Positions 22,647 through 36,730 of a DNA stretch of 64,000 bases are shown here, one piece after another. This stretch comes from Trichomonas vaginalis G3 (Eukaryota > Parabasalia > Trichomonadida > Trichomonadidae). The notes beneath the pieces were generated by a model, which worked only from the letters and a program-made list of their open reading frames with translations, was not told where the DNA came from and did no database searches. Where the stretch lies: positions 14,198,001 through 14,262,000 of the forward strand of contig NC_067205.1 of assembly GCF_026262505.1 (NCBI RefSeq), written 5' to 3'. Position 1 is the stretch's first letter. The number at the start of each line of letters is the position of its first letter. Made by a program: the position numbers and the translations under genes.

Positions 22647-24143
22647 AAAGTGCTATTGGTTTTGTAAACTTCTTTGCTTTCATTCATCTGGACCGTCTCT
22701 GTCACCAGTATATTGTATTTGAACTGTACCAACAGTTGAAATACCACCCATAAAGTCTTCTGAGTCAGCAAATGGAATGCCAAGCCAAAAGTTTGAACGG
22801 TCTCCATTTGTATATTGAGTTTTTTGACCTCCTGTATGAGTCCATACTTTCACATATGGCATAATAGAACTTTGCATTTCAGGGTTAATGGTTGTTGTGA
22901 AGTTGTTGTTAAAGTTCATAGCATCTAATGTCAAGTTGTATGACCTCATATCCTCAACTGTAGAATATTCTTCTCTTGGATAATATTTGCCATCTATGTT
23001 TATATGATATTTAATACCAGGGTTGTAGAAACAAGAATAGTCATTTATAGTTCGTCTGAACAGTACAAACATAGTATCTGCATGTTTCATTGCAGTTGTT
23101 AAGCAATATCTGTTCTTGCACCTGGGTCAGCACTTTGGTTTCCAACTTCACCTGCAAAGTCTTTGACAGATATTTGGTGTATAGGGAACATAAGTGGAAC
23201 TGCAATATATTTGGCAGCTAAAGCATTTGAAATATCTGGGTCCAACATATAGACTGCAAGTCTGCTTTCTATTCTCTTGCATTCAAATTTTTCGCATGTG
23301 AACTTAACTGGGTCCCAAGCATTCCAGCAGCATTGAATAAGTAGTTTACTTCAGTGTTGAGGTTTGAGAAACCAAAGTCTAAGTCAACTTTGTCTTTGCA
23401 AAATTCGGCGAATGACGTTTGATTTGCTCCCTTTACGTCTGTAAGAGTGAATGGGTCTTGTGTTGGTGCAATGACTAAGTTATTTTTGCTTGGAGTAAGT
23501 TCGATAGAAATTTTTCCTGCCCAGTTTGGCAAGTATCTTAAAAACCTGAAGATGAGGAAAGATGACAAAGGAACTCTAAGTTTCATTTTACTTTGGTTAC
23601 TGCTGCTGCAGTTTGTCCAGAAAGGTTAACATAAACTCCTGGAACGTTAGGGTCAAGTCTTCTTATTTTCTCAATAGTTGCATACTGGTCTGTTTGTTCT
23701 CTAGCTTGTGGTTGTACTGAGTTTCTCAAAGCGAACCATTCATAGTTTGCCCATGTTACTGTTTGAACTAAGTCAGAGTTAGAATATATCTTATATCCCA
23801 TGAAAACTTCTGGAGCATATTGGTATCCGACATAGAAAATTCCATTGCAACCTTTCTTGTCAGACAACTTGGCAGAAGGTTTTATTTCAATGTCTTGTTC
23901 CACGTATAAGAAAGAGTTGTCAATAGAAATTATATGAAACCTGTCGCAAGCAATATCTACTGTTGTTGAAGAACCTTCTCCAAACTCACCTACGTTTCCA
24001 TAAGAAACAGCAGTTGTATATTCGTAAGTTCCAGGAACTATTTCTGACCTTCTAATGGCATTGTCGCATTCGTTATACCATTCGGAAACATTTCCATTCA
24101 TAGCATCCAAAACTGTTGGCGTTATATTCTGAGCGGCGTACAT
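22540..24143 (-). pseudogene. Polinton copy 1 major capsid protein, broken
   Basis: Near-identical to the intact major capsid frames at 36731-38335 and 61985-63592. The best conserved strand block is LRVPLSSFLIFRFLRYLPNW. Broken in this copy. Confidence 0.85.
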
Positions 24144-24175
24144 TTCATATGAGTAAAAATATAGAATAGTTGGAT

Positions 24176-27100
24176 TTATATGTCATAATAGAACCCACTC
24201 CGACCAAGCTTTACTTTCTTCCTGACTGAGTTTTTAACTCTTCTTTTTCCTTCATTGCCCTCTGCTTGAAGTTGTTGCATCTTTGCATTATGTTCATCTA
24301 GTATGTTGCAAATTTCCCATGTCCTTTTTGCCTTTTGGCTCTGGTCGCCCATCTCAGGTAACCTATATCCTAGAAAGAGTTTGTCATAGTCTGTATTTGA
24401 GTCTTCGCGTATTGTTTGCATGACTCTTTCCTGAGTTTCCGGTTCAAGCTCTTCAAACAGAGCCTGTCCATATGGAATAAGCTCGTTTCCAAATATATGT
24501 TTTGTTAGCCATTCTGGTTTTCTTTCCATGTTACCAACTATATCTTTTGTGAATGGGAAAGCTTTTACCCAATCTTTCAGTCTTGCGTCGTTTATTTCTG
24601 TAGTTGGTTTTATTTTGTCAAGGAACATGTTTTTCAATACTAACATTTCATTTGGTACTGTCCAATTGAGTTTTCTTAAATATTCATCCCTTCTCGGTTC
24701 ATTGTCTGCAAAGTAAGTTTTTATGACATTTTGTAAACTTTCGTTTGCAAGGTCATGTACAATAGGTTCTCTTCCTTCTGTCTCCCTAACTTTCTTTCTA
24801 AACTCTTCACCAAATATACCATCTCTATGGTTCTGTGTAGTTCTTTGAGATAAATGTTCTAGAACGTCAGGTGTTATATTTCCATCAGCCATGTTCATTT
24901 CATACTGGTCCAAAATATCTGCATGTTTCATATCTTTCAATGGCATTAAAGCCGCGCTTAAAATACCAGCTATATCTGGTTCACCATTGACTTCCATTGC
25001 GTCTACAACTTCTTGGAATTGTGGTTGTAAGTTTATGAACCACCTATCCGGGTTAGCTTTATGACCCCATCTCATTGTAGTTCCATCGTCTGCAGAAACA
25101 AAAGTAGGTTTGTTTCCATCTTGGTTAGGTTCTGAATGAACTTTAAACAATGTTTCATTTCTATATGTTTTCTTGAAATTTAACCTTTTATTTTCACCGA
25201 GTTCATCCGAAGATTGAACGTTATATGTCGTAAGTAAAAAGGGTTGTTGTATTTGTGTACATTTTCTTTCAGTACTTCCATTCTATGCTGAATATTTTCA
25301 TCTGGTGTTGGAGTCTTTTGTATGTCGGCAAACATTTTTCGATATTCTTCTACTATGTCAGCCGAATTTTTTTTAGACTCTTGGAAATATTCCATATTCT
25401 CCGCATACTCTTGTTGAGGGTCAAGAATTTTCGGCTGTTCCAAATCTTCATCTAGTTCTGTGAGGTTAGTTTCCAAAGGAGGGACTTGTTCGTTTCCTTC
25501 AGGCTCTTCTAGCTGTTGTTGCTGAACTATTTCTTCCATGTCTGGTTGTATCTGAACTTCTTCCTGTTGAGTTTCTTGTACCTCATCTGCTGGCATTTCA
25601 TATATTCCGAGACCGTTTTCAACAATTTCCCTATCTACGTCATCCGCATTCATAAGCCTTTGTTCTTTCGTTCCGTCTCCTTTTTTTACGCGTTTCATGA
25701 CGAAAGTTGAATTGTCATTTAGCTCTGACATCAAATATCTCGGAGTAAATTCATCCATGTCATTTGGATGATATGCTATTAAATCATATCCCTTAGCGAG
25801 CTTGTATTTTCCAGGTTTGAGATTATATCCGTTTTGGTGCTGAGCCATAAAGCTAAATAGGTTCGGGTCAGTATTTCCATCCTTGAACTTTCCAATAGCT
25901 TCTTTATATCTGTCACTAAAGTCAATACTATCTGGGAAACCACACTCTTCTTTAAGCATTTTTAAGAATTCTTGGTTTCCTTGTTCTCTACTTCTTTTAT
26001 GTCCTTGCTCTGTTTGTGGTTGTTGTTGTGCAGGGTTTTGAACTGTTGGTTGCTGTGCTGGTTGTTGTGTTGGTTGTTGTGTTGGTTGTTGTGCTGGTTT
26101 TGGTTGTTGTGCTGGTTGTGGAGGTGGTTGTTGTGCTGGTTGTTGTGCATGCCTGTGTCTGTGTCCATGTGACGATGTAAATGTTCTAGGTAGTCCTGGT
26201 GCAGGTGCTTCTCTTGGAGGGTTTGGTGGTATATAAGTTCCACCAGCTGGCACATATGTTCCATCTGCAGCGTAATGTCCTACCTGACTTTTCGTTTTTA
26301 AGAAAGCATTTACTAGGTCTGTTTTGGTCTGTTGTAACTCTTTTTCTTGACTTTCCACAACAGTTGCTCTAACGGCGTCATAGGCACTTTGAACTGCCTG
26401 TCTCGTTGCTGCATCTGTTATTTTCGTCATATTTTGTGCTACTTCTTTTAACTCTTTGTCGAAACCTTCAGACTTCAGTTTCTTTCCAGATGAGAAGTCG
26501 TTCACTTGTTTCACCTTACTATGAAGAGCTTCGAAAGCGTTCTTAAAGTCAGCATTTGTTAAAGCTTCATTTGAACTATCTTCATCCGCTTGTATTTTTG
26601 TCCTTATTGACCCTATGAGTTGGGCTGCTTTAGCGTTGGCTTGGGCATCTAACCAGTCATTGTTAGCTTTTATATATTCTGCGCTTTTCATTGCCTTTTG
26701 CATGGCTGCGTCGTTATTTTTACTTTCTTGTGCTAAGTTTTCATACTGTACGGTTTGGTTTTGCAACTGTAAAAGTTTTTCTGCCTTTACATTTGCTTCA
26801 ACTTCTTTTTTATACTCATCGCTATCCATATATGTCTTCAGGGCTTTTTGTTTTATCTCTTCATCTTTCAGTATTTTATATTGAGTAGTATGGTTTTTCA
26901 AATTTATGACATCTTGTTCCATTTTTGCTACTTCTGCTGCTTTTTCTGACACTTTTTTGCATATTCCTCTGTACTTAGTTCTTTCAGTTGTTCTTCTTTC
27001 TTCTTTTTCTCTACGTTTAACTCATTTAGTTTCTTTGTGTGTCTGTCATATTCTAGTTTCTTTTCGTTTTCACTTATTTGCTTCTGTATGTCTATGTTTG

Positions 27101-27404
27101 ACTTTTTGACATCTGTTATTTGATTTTTGAGTGAACTCAAATTCATTTGACTTTGAGGGTTATATGCTGTTCCGTCTGCAGCTCCACCATAGCCTGCCAT
27201 TTTCGCTAAAAGTGCCGCTCTTAAACCTCCACTCTGTGCACCAACAACTCGGTTTAAAAGCATAGGATTGCTTGACATTTGTTGCAACATAGTGGGGTCA
27301 TTCAGCATTTGTTGTTGCAACTGTTGTTGTGGTGTCAGTCTTACTATTGGATGTTTCAATGCTCTCTTCCTCTTACGTATATTCTTACGTAGCTTACGTG
27401 GCAT
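24176..27404 (-). pseudogene. Large coiled-coil protein upstream of the capsid gene (copy 1), broken
   Basis: The counterpart of 33389-36698. A basic N-terminus (MPRKLRKNIRKRK), long coiled coils, a Pro/Gln-rich linker, and a C-terminal domain ending in a basic tail. It lies just upstream of the major capsid gene, as a core or scaffold protein might. Broken into a few pieces. Confidence 0.75.
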
Positions 27405-27444
27405 TTTAAGTGAAGTTAAAAAGCGGCTTTTGACAGATGTTTAT

Positions 27445-28330
27445 TGTGACTTCTTCGTAAAGACTTTGTTAAGACTTCTTCGTAAAGACTTTGTCAAGAC
27501 TTCTTCGTAAAGACTTTGTTAAGACTTCTTCGTAAATGACCAAAAATATATTTAGGTGAAGAGGTGAGATTTCACCTCTTTTTTCACCTCATTTCTCACC
27601 TCTTGAATTTTCATGAATTTCTTCGTAAAGACTTTGTTAAGACTTCTTCGTAAAGACTTTGTTAAGACTTCTTCGTAAAGACTTTGTTGAGATTTCTTCG
27701 TAAATGACCCTAGTAGTATATTTTTGGTGTAAATTTCATGAAAATTCAAGAGGGTGAAAAATTAGGTGAAAAAACAGGTGAAATCTCACCTCTTCACCTA
27801 AAATATATTTTTGGTGTAAATTTCATGAAAATTCAAGAGGGTGAAAAATTAGGTGAAAAAACAGGTGAAATCTCACCTCTTCACCTAAACATTATTTTTG
27901 GTGTAAAATTCTGAGAAAAATGACAGATGGAACACATACTTTTTCAGTAAGTACATATGGGGTAGAAAAGAGGGTAGAAAACGGGGTAGATATACCCTTC
28001 TACCCTAAAATATATTTTTGTCTGATTTACGCTCATTACGATGAAGTTTTGACAAAGTCTTTACGAAGAAATCTTGACAAAGTCTTTACGAAGAAATCTT
28101 GACAAAGTCTTTACGATGAAGTTTTGACAAAGTCTTTACGATGAAGTTTTGACAAAGTCTTTACGATGAAGTTTTGACAAAGTCTTTACGAAGAAGTCTT
28201 GACAAAGTCTTTACGATGAAATCTTGACAAAGTCTTTACGATGAAATTCATGAAAATTCAAGAGGTGAAAAATGAGGTGAAAAAACAGGTGAAATCTCAC
28301 CTCTTCACCTAAAATATATTTTTATTGAAT
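27445..28330. repeat. Opposed 25-base repeat arrays with GGTGA/TCACC hairpin modules
   Basis: Units of gacttcttcgtaaagactttgttaa run at 27447-27535 and 27614-27710. The same unit runs in reverse complement at about 28040-28245. Between and beside them, a hairpin module (aggtgaaatctcacctcttcacct near aaatatatttttg) occurs at 27545-27605, 27748-27803, 27836-27890 and 28260-28322. The overall layout is a large inverted repeat. Copies 2 and 3 lack it at the matching place. Confidence 0.85.
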
Positions 28331-28354
28331 TCTGTATAATATTCTGAGTAATAT

Positions 28355-28440
28355 GACAGATGTTTATATAACACTTCTCCGGTTTATAGGACCTCTCTCA
28401 TATTCTATCTTGTCATATCAAAACTCATAGTCATGTTTGT
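28355..28440 (+). pseudogene. Fragment matching the Polinton methyltransferase gene
   Basis: About 85 bases (acacttctccggtttatagg onward) match 54903-54985, inside the adenine methyltransferase gene of copy 2. Only this fragment is present beside the right terminal repeat of copy 1. The strand given is the matching orientation of the DNA; coding sense would be minus. Confidence 0.75.
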
Positions 28441-28472
28441 CCTCTAAGACTTCATTTATACTAAACATCTTC

Positions 28473-29423
<951 letters not shown>

Positions 29424-31414
29424 ATGACTGAATTACACTCCACTCATTCTACAGAAGAAAGTAATAGTAAAATGGTATCTAATATATTGATTGATGCCAC
29501 CGAAGTTCAGAATGAAGAAGGTGAAACACGTTTTCCGATTGCATATCGATATTTACTTACAAAATATATATGGTTACTAATATATATTCTAATTGTTTTT
29601 GGTGTTCTGGTGACAGTTCCTTCCCAAAATGTTGAAAAATTCTCAAGTTCGTTTTCAAAATTTAATTCATCAGAGAATCCTTCATTATTTATTCACACCA
29701 CAGATTCACATGTTAGCTCATACAAGCAAACAAACAATAAGAACTTCAGAGATGCCCTTAATTTTGCAAAATCATTCAATAATACCCTTATTGTTAATAG
29801 TGGTGATTTAGTTGATGACTGGAATTATTCAAGTAAGCTTCATTTAGAATAAGAACTGCTGTACAAAATGAAAATGATTTCAGGTTATACAAATCTCTTA
29901 AAGAAGAAAGTGGACTTGATCCTTCTCTGTTTATTGAAGCTGCTGGAAATCATGATATGTTTAATACATTTTCATTTAACATGAAAACAAACTTATTCAT
30001 AAACTCAACAAATAGCAATATTAAGGAAAATACATCTATCAATGATTTTATTGTTCAATCTCGAGTTCATGAAAACATTGTGTTTATCATTGTCAATCCA
30101 TATGACTTTCCCAAAGGGAGAGCTTTACTTGACATTTTTATTCATCCATCAATGGGTATTCTTGACCTGATTGAAGCAAAAATTGTTGAAGCTCTTAATA
30201 ATCATAATGATAAGTCGATTATAATAATTACACACTATCCGGTTGGCCAATTTGGACAAAGCAAATCATCGGCTGGTCTTACATTTAAAGATATCATTAT
30301 CAAATACCAGATTTCAGCTGTTCTTACAGGCCATTCTCATCCAAAAACAATCCAACCACAACATCATCTTGATTCCCTTGAAGTCATTTGCTCTGATCTT
30401 GTGAGTCATAGAAATATTGGAATTGTTTCAAATGATAATGGAAATATCTTTTATCATAGCTATAGTGTTGAACAGCGTCCAAGTTTCATTGTTACTTACC
30501 CAATTGATTATAAACAAATTTCAAAAATGACAATGTTTAATTCAAAGGAAGTTGATGTTCGAGTTATTGCATTCACCGATTCTGAAAATGAAACGATATT
30601 ATGTAATGGACAAGGAATGAATTTTGATAGACATTTAAGGTCTGGTATGTCTTTATATCATATAAAGATGACATTCAAATCCGGATTCAACAATATTCAC
30701 ATTGCAAATGCTAACAACACAGAAAAAGAAATGATCAGATTCTTCATAGGTAGTGTTTCCCCATCATTTAAAGAAAAACTCGGAGATGAAAGAAACTATT
30801 ACAAATACTCATTGAGCATCCTTATTCTTCTCGGCCTAATAATGTTTGTTGTATTGTTCCCTTTTAATATTGAAGTTAAGTTCGAACCACTTATGAAACT
30901 ATACAACAATTGTATAGAATATCTTGAAAACAGAGAAAATGAGTATAAAGTAATCGATCACATTAAATACATTCTGTGTGGTTTCCTTTTTGTTAGATTC
31001 TATCTTATCAAATATAATAAGAATGTTATGCTTTATTTATTCATGTTATTTTTATCCCCGTTGATCCTTCCATTGGGTTTGATAAAATCAGAGGAACACT
31101 TTGGATTAATATGCATATATGGAACATTTTTGAACAACCATTTATACCCTACTCAATTTGTTTACTTAATATATCTCATTCATATTGGTATAATAACAAT
31201 TCCTTTAACATTCATTACCGCAATGTTTGGCAAAGAAAGAAAATTCTCTTTATGCTTTGTTGTTGACATTATTTTTGCACTCTTCTGTTTAATCATCACT
31301 ATTTATTATTCATTGTTCAGTATCTCCCATGCAACGACTCTGGTATTGTCAGCCACAAACTTCCTTTTTGTCCTTCTTCCATTTGCATACATGATTTATC
31401 TGTTACTTTTTTAA
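29424..31414 (+). CDS. TMEM62-like membrane metallophosphatase, one frameshift
   Basis: Two frames, 29424-29852 and 29957-31414, with in-frame coding (from about RTAVQNENDFRLYK) between them, so one indel near 29840-29860. Metallophosphatase motifs appear in order: DSH (FIHTTDSHVSSY), GDxxD (VNSGDLVDD), GNHD (AAGNHDM) and GHSH (VLTGHSHPKT). There is one membrane segment at residues of about 47-66 and about five to six more in the last 220 residues. This order fits the TMEM62-like branch of calcineurin-type phosphoesterases. The substrate is unknown. A spliceosomal intron was considered but the frame does not fit. A pseudogene or an indel error. Confidence 0.85.
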
Positions 31415-31558
31415 CTGCTCAAAAAATATATGCTAGAAGCTTTATAAAGTATAATGTTTGTTTTATTAACCTTAAAATCTTATTGATTCTAAAGAATTCT
31501 TTTGATTATTTAAAATTTCAAGACTAATGAACTTTTTTTATTCTTGTAGCTATCCATT

Positions 31559-31605
31559 GAGGTCAGGTGAGTGGGGCTTCCAGGCGCGTTGCGCCCTCTA
31601 GCCCC
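31559..31605. repeat. Polinton copy 2 left terminal inverted repeat
   Basis: gaggtcaggtgagt followed by GGGGCT-tcca-GGCGC-gtt-GCGCC-ctct-AGCCCC. The same 47 bases are inverted at 55889-55935. No unambiguous target duplication was found outside. Confidence 0.92.
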
Positions 31606-31696
31606 GGAGAAACTAGAGGAGGAATGATACAAAGACCAGATGAAAAAAATAAAAATATTATAATAAAATTAAATTTTTAGTCTTAAATTGTTTTTT

Positions 31697-32785
31697 TTAT
31701 TCGGTATATTCTGAATCTTGAATGTCTTGGAAATTTTCTTCTTCTTCGCTCTCTGAGGTGAGGATTTCTTCGACTTCTTCTTCTTCGCTCTCTGAGGTGA
31801 GGATTTCTTCGACTTCTTCTTCGCCATTGGGAGCAACAAATCCTGCGATGAAAACTTTGTATATACCTTCTTGAGGAGTCTCTATGATGAAAGTCGTATT
31901 GTTGAGGAAATGGAACTCGACATCTTGAACAAATTGGCAACTGCTGTGTGTGAATTTTGCAATTGTGAGAGGCTTTCCTTTATAGCCCTTGGGAAAGCTT
32001 GAGATAGTTACTGTTCCTCCATATGGAACTCTGGCAGGAATATCTAAAGCAACAGTTGTTATAACGTGGAAATTGTCTAAGAATTGAGGCATAGGTTCAA
32101 TGCAGTATAGTCGTTTTGACTGGTTGTCTTTTGTGTAGAAATATAAATAGAATGACCTTTCACCATGTTCATTCAATTCTTCCAAATAATTGTATGAATT
32201 TGGATATAAACGGACAAATTCAGCAATTTTAACTTCTTGTAAATGCTTCTGCAAGTTCTTTGGAAACAAGTGAATGAACTGGTCAATAGCTTGCAACGCT
32301 ATGAGATTGGCAGTAACGGGTAAATATGAAGCAAACATGTCAACAAGTACGCCAGGGTCTTTGATTTCGTTTTCAAGTGGCTGAATGGCATCCATGACAG
32401 CTTGAAACATCTCGTTATAATCTCGATTGTCTTCTGAACCCCACTGTTCATTTAACTTATCTAACAATTCTAACCTTTTCTTTGCGTATTTTCTACGAAC
32501 TTTCTCTGAAAGAGGAGTGTCGCTATCTTGTGTGTCTTGAATTTGAGACTTAAATTGTTTGCTAAAGGCGAGATATCGTGTTTGCGACCTAGTGGTCATT
32601 GCAGAATGTGTTTCTGTATGTTCGATTGGATGTGTTTCTGTATTTTCGGGTGGTTGTGTTTCTGTATGTTCGATTGGAGTCTGATTGGTATGAACTTCTT
32701 CTGAAAATGCTTCTGTTCCGATAGTTGTTGTTGCCTGACCTGTTGGCTGAGCTGTTTCTTTGTGCAAATGCATATTGTCCAACAA
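31697..32785 (-). pseudogene. Terminal variable protein of Polinton copy 2
   Basis: 362 residues in the open stretch. Residues of about 40-75 hold short Thr/Glu/His repeats (HTETHPIEHTETH). Residues 100-190 are a helical domain shared with the gene at 56942-58126 (NEWGxEDNxDYxEMF, PGVLVDxFASxLPVTxNLIA). The C-terminal 120 residues look beta-rich, followed by an acidic tail carrying a 14-residue direct repeat (EEVEEILTSESEEE). DNA matching the start of the copy 3 gene continues upstream to about 32920, so the gene is taken as broken. Function unknown; the outermost minus-strand gene of the element. Confidence 0.7.
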
Positions 32786-32969
32786 TTTGTTTGAATTGTA
32801 TGAGGAAGTTGCTTTGGTATTATAGGAGGTCGTAAGGGTTTTGAGAATGGTGAGACATAAGTTGTAGGAACTTTAACTGCAGAGGTAGTCGACGAATTGT
32901 TTTTTTTCTTCTTCCATTATGAAAAATGAACTGTTTTTTTCGGACTACTCATAGAAAAGTTTAAAATAA

Positions 32970-33255
32970 ACCGTTTTCGTCAACGGTAACCCCCTCTATT
33001 TTTTTATTTTATTTAATAGTTACCGTTGGCAAACCGTTCCATCTCAAATATTGAATGAACTATAAACGTTTTTTGTTTTCTATATATACTTTTTTGTCCA
33101 ACGGTAAAACTTTTTACACAACGGTTTTTGAGAGTCGTCGCCGTTGACTTTTTTGTAGAGCACTCAAAATAGTATAACTTTGTCCGGACAAGTAAGGGTC
33201 TATCGTCGCTACAGGAAAAGTTACAGGCGTTCCAAGGAAGTATACTTTGAGAAGC
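32970..33255. promoter_or_regulatory. Conserved bidirectional noncoding block with CAACGG sites (copy 2)
   Basis: Same block as 10125-10410. The five CAACGG motifs (+,-,+,+,-) are all kept. It separates the minus-strand terminal gene from the plus-strand large coiled-coil gene, whose start lies about 130 bases beyond. Confidence 0.6.
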
Positions 33256-33388
33256 CTTTTCCCCTTATAGAATGAGATAGGACGGTTATTTTACAAAACT
33301 GACAACACTTTGACCGAGTAGTTTTTTGTGCTGAACAAAAAGTGTCATATAAACATCTGTCAAAAACCGCTTTTTAACTTCACTTAAA

Positions 33389-36300
33389 ATGCCACGTAAG
33401 CTACGTAAGAATATACGTAAGAGGAAGGGAGCATTGAAACATCCAATAGTAAAACTGACACCACAACAACAGTTGCAACAACAAATGATGAATGACCCCA
33501 CTATGTTGCAACAAATGTCAAGCAACCCTATGCTTTTAAACCGAGTTATTGGTGCACAGAGTGGAGGTTTAAGAGCGGCACTTTTAGCGAAAATGGCAGG
33601 CTATGGTGGAGCTGCAGACGGAACAGCTTATAACCCTCAAAGTCAAATGAATTTGAGTTCACTCAAAAATCAAATAACAGATGTCAAAAAGTCAAACATA
33701 GACATACAGAAACAAATAAGTGAAAACGAAAAGAAACTAGAATATGACAGACACACAAAGAAACTCAATGAGTTAAACGTAGAGAAAAAGAAGAAAGAAG
33801 AACAACTGAAAGAACTAAGTACAGAGGAATATGCGAAAAAAGTGTCAGAAAAAGCAGCAGAAGTAGCAAAAATGGAACAAGATGTTATAAATTTGAAAAA
33901 CCATACTACTCAATATAAAGTACTGAAAGATGAAGAGATAAAACAAAAAGCCCTGAAGACATATATGGATAGCGATGAGTATAAAAAAGAAGTTGAAGCA
34001 AATGTAAAGGCAGAAAAACTTTTACAGTTGCAAAACCAAACCGTACAGTATGAAAACTTAGCACAAGAAAGTAAAAATAACGACGCAGCCATGCAAAAGG
34101 CAATGAAAAGCGCAGAATATATAAAAGCTAATAATGACTGGTTAGATGCCCAAGCCAACGCTAAAGCAGCCCAACTTATAGGGTCAATAAGGACAAAAAT
34201 ACAAGCGGATGAAGACAGTTCAAATGAAGCTTTAATGAATGCTGACTTTAAGAATGCCTTCGAAGCTCTTCATAGTAAGGTGAAACTAGTGAACGACTTC
34301 TCATCTGGAAAGAAACTGAAGTCTGAAGGTTTCGACAAAGAGTTAAGAGAAGTAGCACAAAATATGACGAAAATAACAGATGCAGCAACGAGACAGGCAG
34401 TTCAAAGTGCCTATGACGCCGTTAGAGCAACTGTTGTGGAAAGTCAAGAAAAAGAGTTACAACAGACCAAAACAGACCTAGTAAATGCTTTCTTAAAAAC
34501 GAAAAGTCAGGTAGGACATTATGCTGCAGATGGAACATATGTGCCAGCTGGTGGAACTTATATACCACCAAACCCTCCAAGAGAAGCACCTGCACCAGGA
34601 CTACCTAAAACATTTACATCGTCACATGGACACAGACACAGGCATGCACCAAAAACAACAACAACAACCAACAGTTCAAAACCAGCACACAACCAACAGT
34701 TCAAAACCGCACGCACCACAACAAAACAGCACACAACCAACAGTTCAAAACCTGCACAACAACCACAAACAGAGCAAGGACATAAAAGAAGTAGAGAACA
34801 AGGAAACCAAGAATTCTTAAAAATGCTTAAGGAAGATTATGGTTACCCAGATACTCTTGACTTTAGTGACAGATATAAAGAAGCTATTAGAAAGTTCAAG
34901 GAAGGAAATACTGACCCGAACCTATTTAGCTTTATGGTTCAGCACCAAATGGATATAATTCAAACCTGGAAAATACAAGCTCGCTAAGGGATATGATTTA
35001 ATAGCATATCATCCAAATGACATGATGAATTTACTCCGAGATATTTGATGTCAGAGCTAAATGATAATTCAACTCTCTTCATGAAACGCGTAAAAAATAG
35101 AGACGGAACGAAAGAAGAAAGGTTTATGAGTCGGATGACTTAGATAGGGAACTTGTTAAAAACGGTCTCGGAATATATGAAATGCCAGCAGATGAGGTAC
35201 AAGAAACTCCACAGGAAGAAGTTCAGATACAACCAGACATGGAAGAAATAGTTCAGCAACAACAGCTAGAAGAGCCTGAAGGAAACGAACAAGTCCCTCC
35301 TTTGGAAACTAACTTCACAGAACTAGATGAAGATTTGGAACAGCCGAAAAATCTTGACCCTCAACAAGAGTATGAGGAGAATATGGAATCTTTCCAAGAG
35401 TCTAAGAAAAATTCGGCTGACATAGTAGAAGAATATCGAAAAATGTTCCCGACATACAAAAGACTCCAACATCAGATGAAAATATTCAGCATAGAATGGA
35501 AGTACTGAAAGAAAATGTACGCAAATACAATAATCCTTTTTACTTACGACCATATAACGTTCAATCTTTGGCTGAACTCGGTGAAAATAAAAGGTTAAAT
35601 TTCAACAAAACATATAGAAATGAAACATTGTTTAAAGTTCATTCAGAACCTAACCAATATGGAAACAAACCTACTTTTGTTTCTGCAGACTATGGAACTA
35701 CAATGAGATGGGGTCATAAAGCTAATCCGGATAGGTGGTTCATAAACTTACAACCACAATTCCAAGAAGTTGTAGACGCAATGGAAGTGAATGGTGAACC
35801 AGATATAGCTGGTATTTTCAGCGCGGCTTTAATGCCATTGAAAGATATGAAAGATGCAGATATTTTGGACCAGTATGAAATGAACATGGCTGATGGAAAT
35901 ATAACACCTGACGTTCTAGAACATTTATCTCAAAGAACTACACAGAACCATAGAGATGGTATATTTGGTGAAGAGTTTAGAAAGAAAGTTAGGGAGAGAG
36001 AAGGAAGAGAACCTATTGTACATGACCTTGCAAACGAAAGTTTGCAAAATGTCATAAAAACTTACTTTGCAGACAATGAACCGAGAAGGGATGAATATTT
36101 AAGAAAACTCAAATGGACAGTACCAAATGAAATGTTAGTATTGAAAAACATGTTCCTTGACAAAATAAAACCAACTACAGAAATAAATGACGCAAGACTG
36201 AAACATTGGGTAAAAGCTTTCCCATTCACAAAAGATATTATTGGTAACATGGAAAGAAAACCAGAATGGCTACAAAAACATATATTTGGAAACGAGCTTA

Positions 36301-36698
36301 TTCCATATGGACAAGCTCTGTTTGAAGAGCTTGAACCGGAAACTCAGGAAAGAGTCATGCAAACAATACGCGAAGACTCAAATACAAACTATGACAAAAT
36401 CTTTCTAGGATATAGGTTACCTGAGATGGGCGACCAGAGCCCAAAGGCAAAAAGGACATGGGAAATTTACAACATACTAGGTGAACATGAGGCAAAGATG
36501 CAACAACTTGAAGCAGAGGGCAAGTTACCAAAAGCGACACCAAAGAAGAAGAGAAGAGTAGAACAAAGTGAAAGTAGTGAAGAAGTAACTTCATCTAGTG
36601 AAAGTAGTGGCAATGAAGGAAAAAGAAGAGTTAAAAACTCAGTCTCAGTCAGGAAGAAAGTAAAGCTTGGTCCGAGTGGGTTCTATTATGACATATAA
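33389..36698 (+). pseudogene. Large coiled-coil protein upstream of the capsid gene (copy 2), broken
   Basis: The N-terminal 532-residue open stretch begins with a basic leader (MPRKLRKNIRKRK), has a small Gly/Ala-rich segment (GLRAALLAKMAGYGG), then about 300 residues of coiled coil (KKEEQLKELSTEEYAKK) and a Pro/Gln/Asn-rich linker. The C-terminal 400-residue stretch (35496-36698) is more globular and ends in Ser/Glu repeats and a Lys/Arg-rich tail (KKKRRVEQ). No enzyme motif was seen. It sits 33 bases upstream of the major capsid gene; a scaffold, core or DNA-condensing role is inferred. Broken in a few places. Confidence 0.75.
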
Positions 36699-36730
36699 AT
36701 CCAACTATTCTATATTTTTACCCATATGAA

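Noticed and set aside
25972-26172. Leu/Cys/Trp-rich plus-strand frame
   Set aside because: Reverse-strand reading of the Pro/Gln-rich linker of the large coiled-coil gene.
27447-28250. CRISPR-like array
   Set aside because: Repeats are contiguous, without unique spacers of even length, and the host is a eukaryote.
29826-29932. Spliceosomal intron in the metallophosphatase gene
   Set aside because: Possible GT and AG are present, but the exon frames do not join and the strongly conserved trichomonad intron signals are absent.
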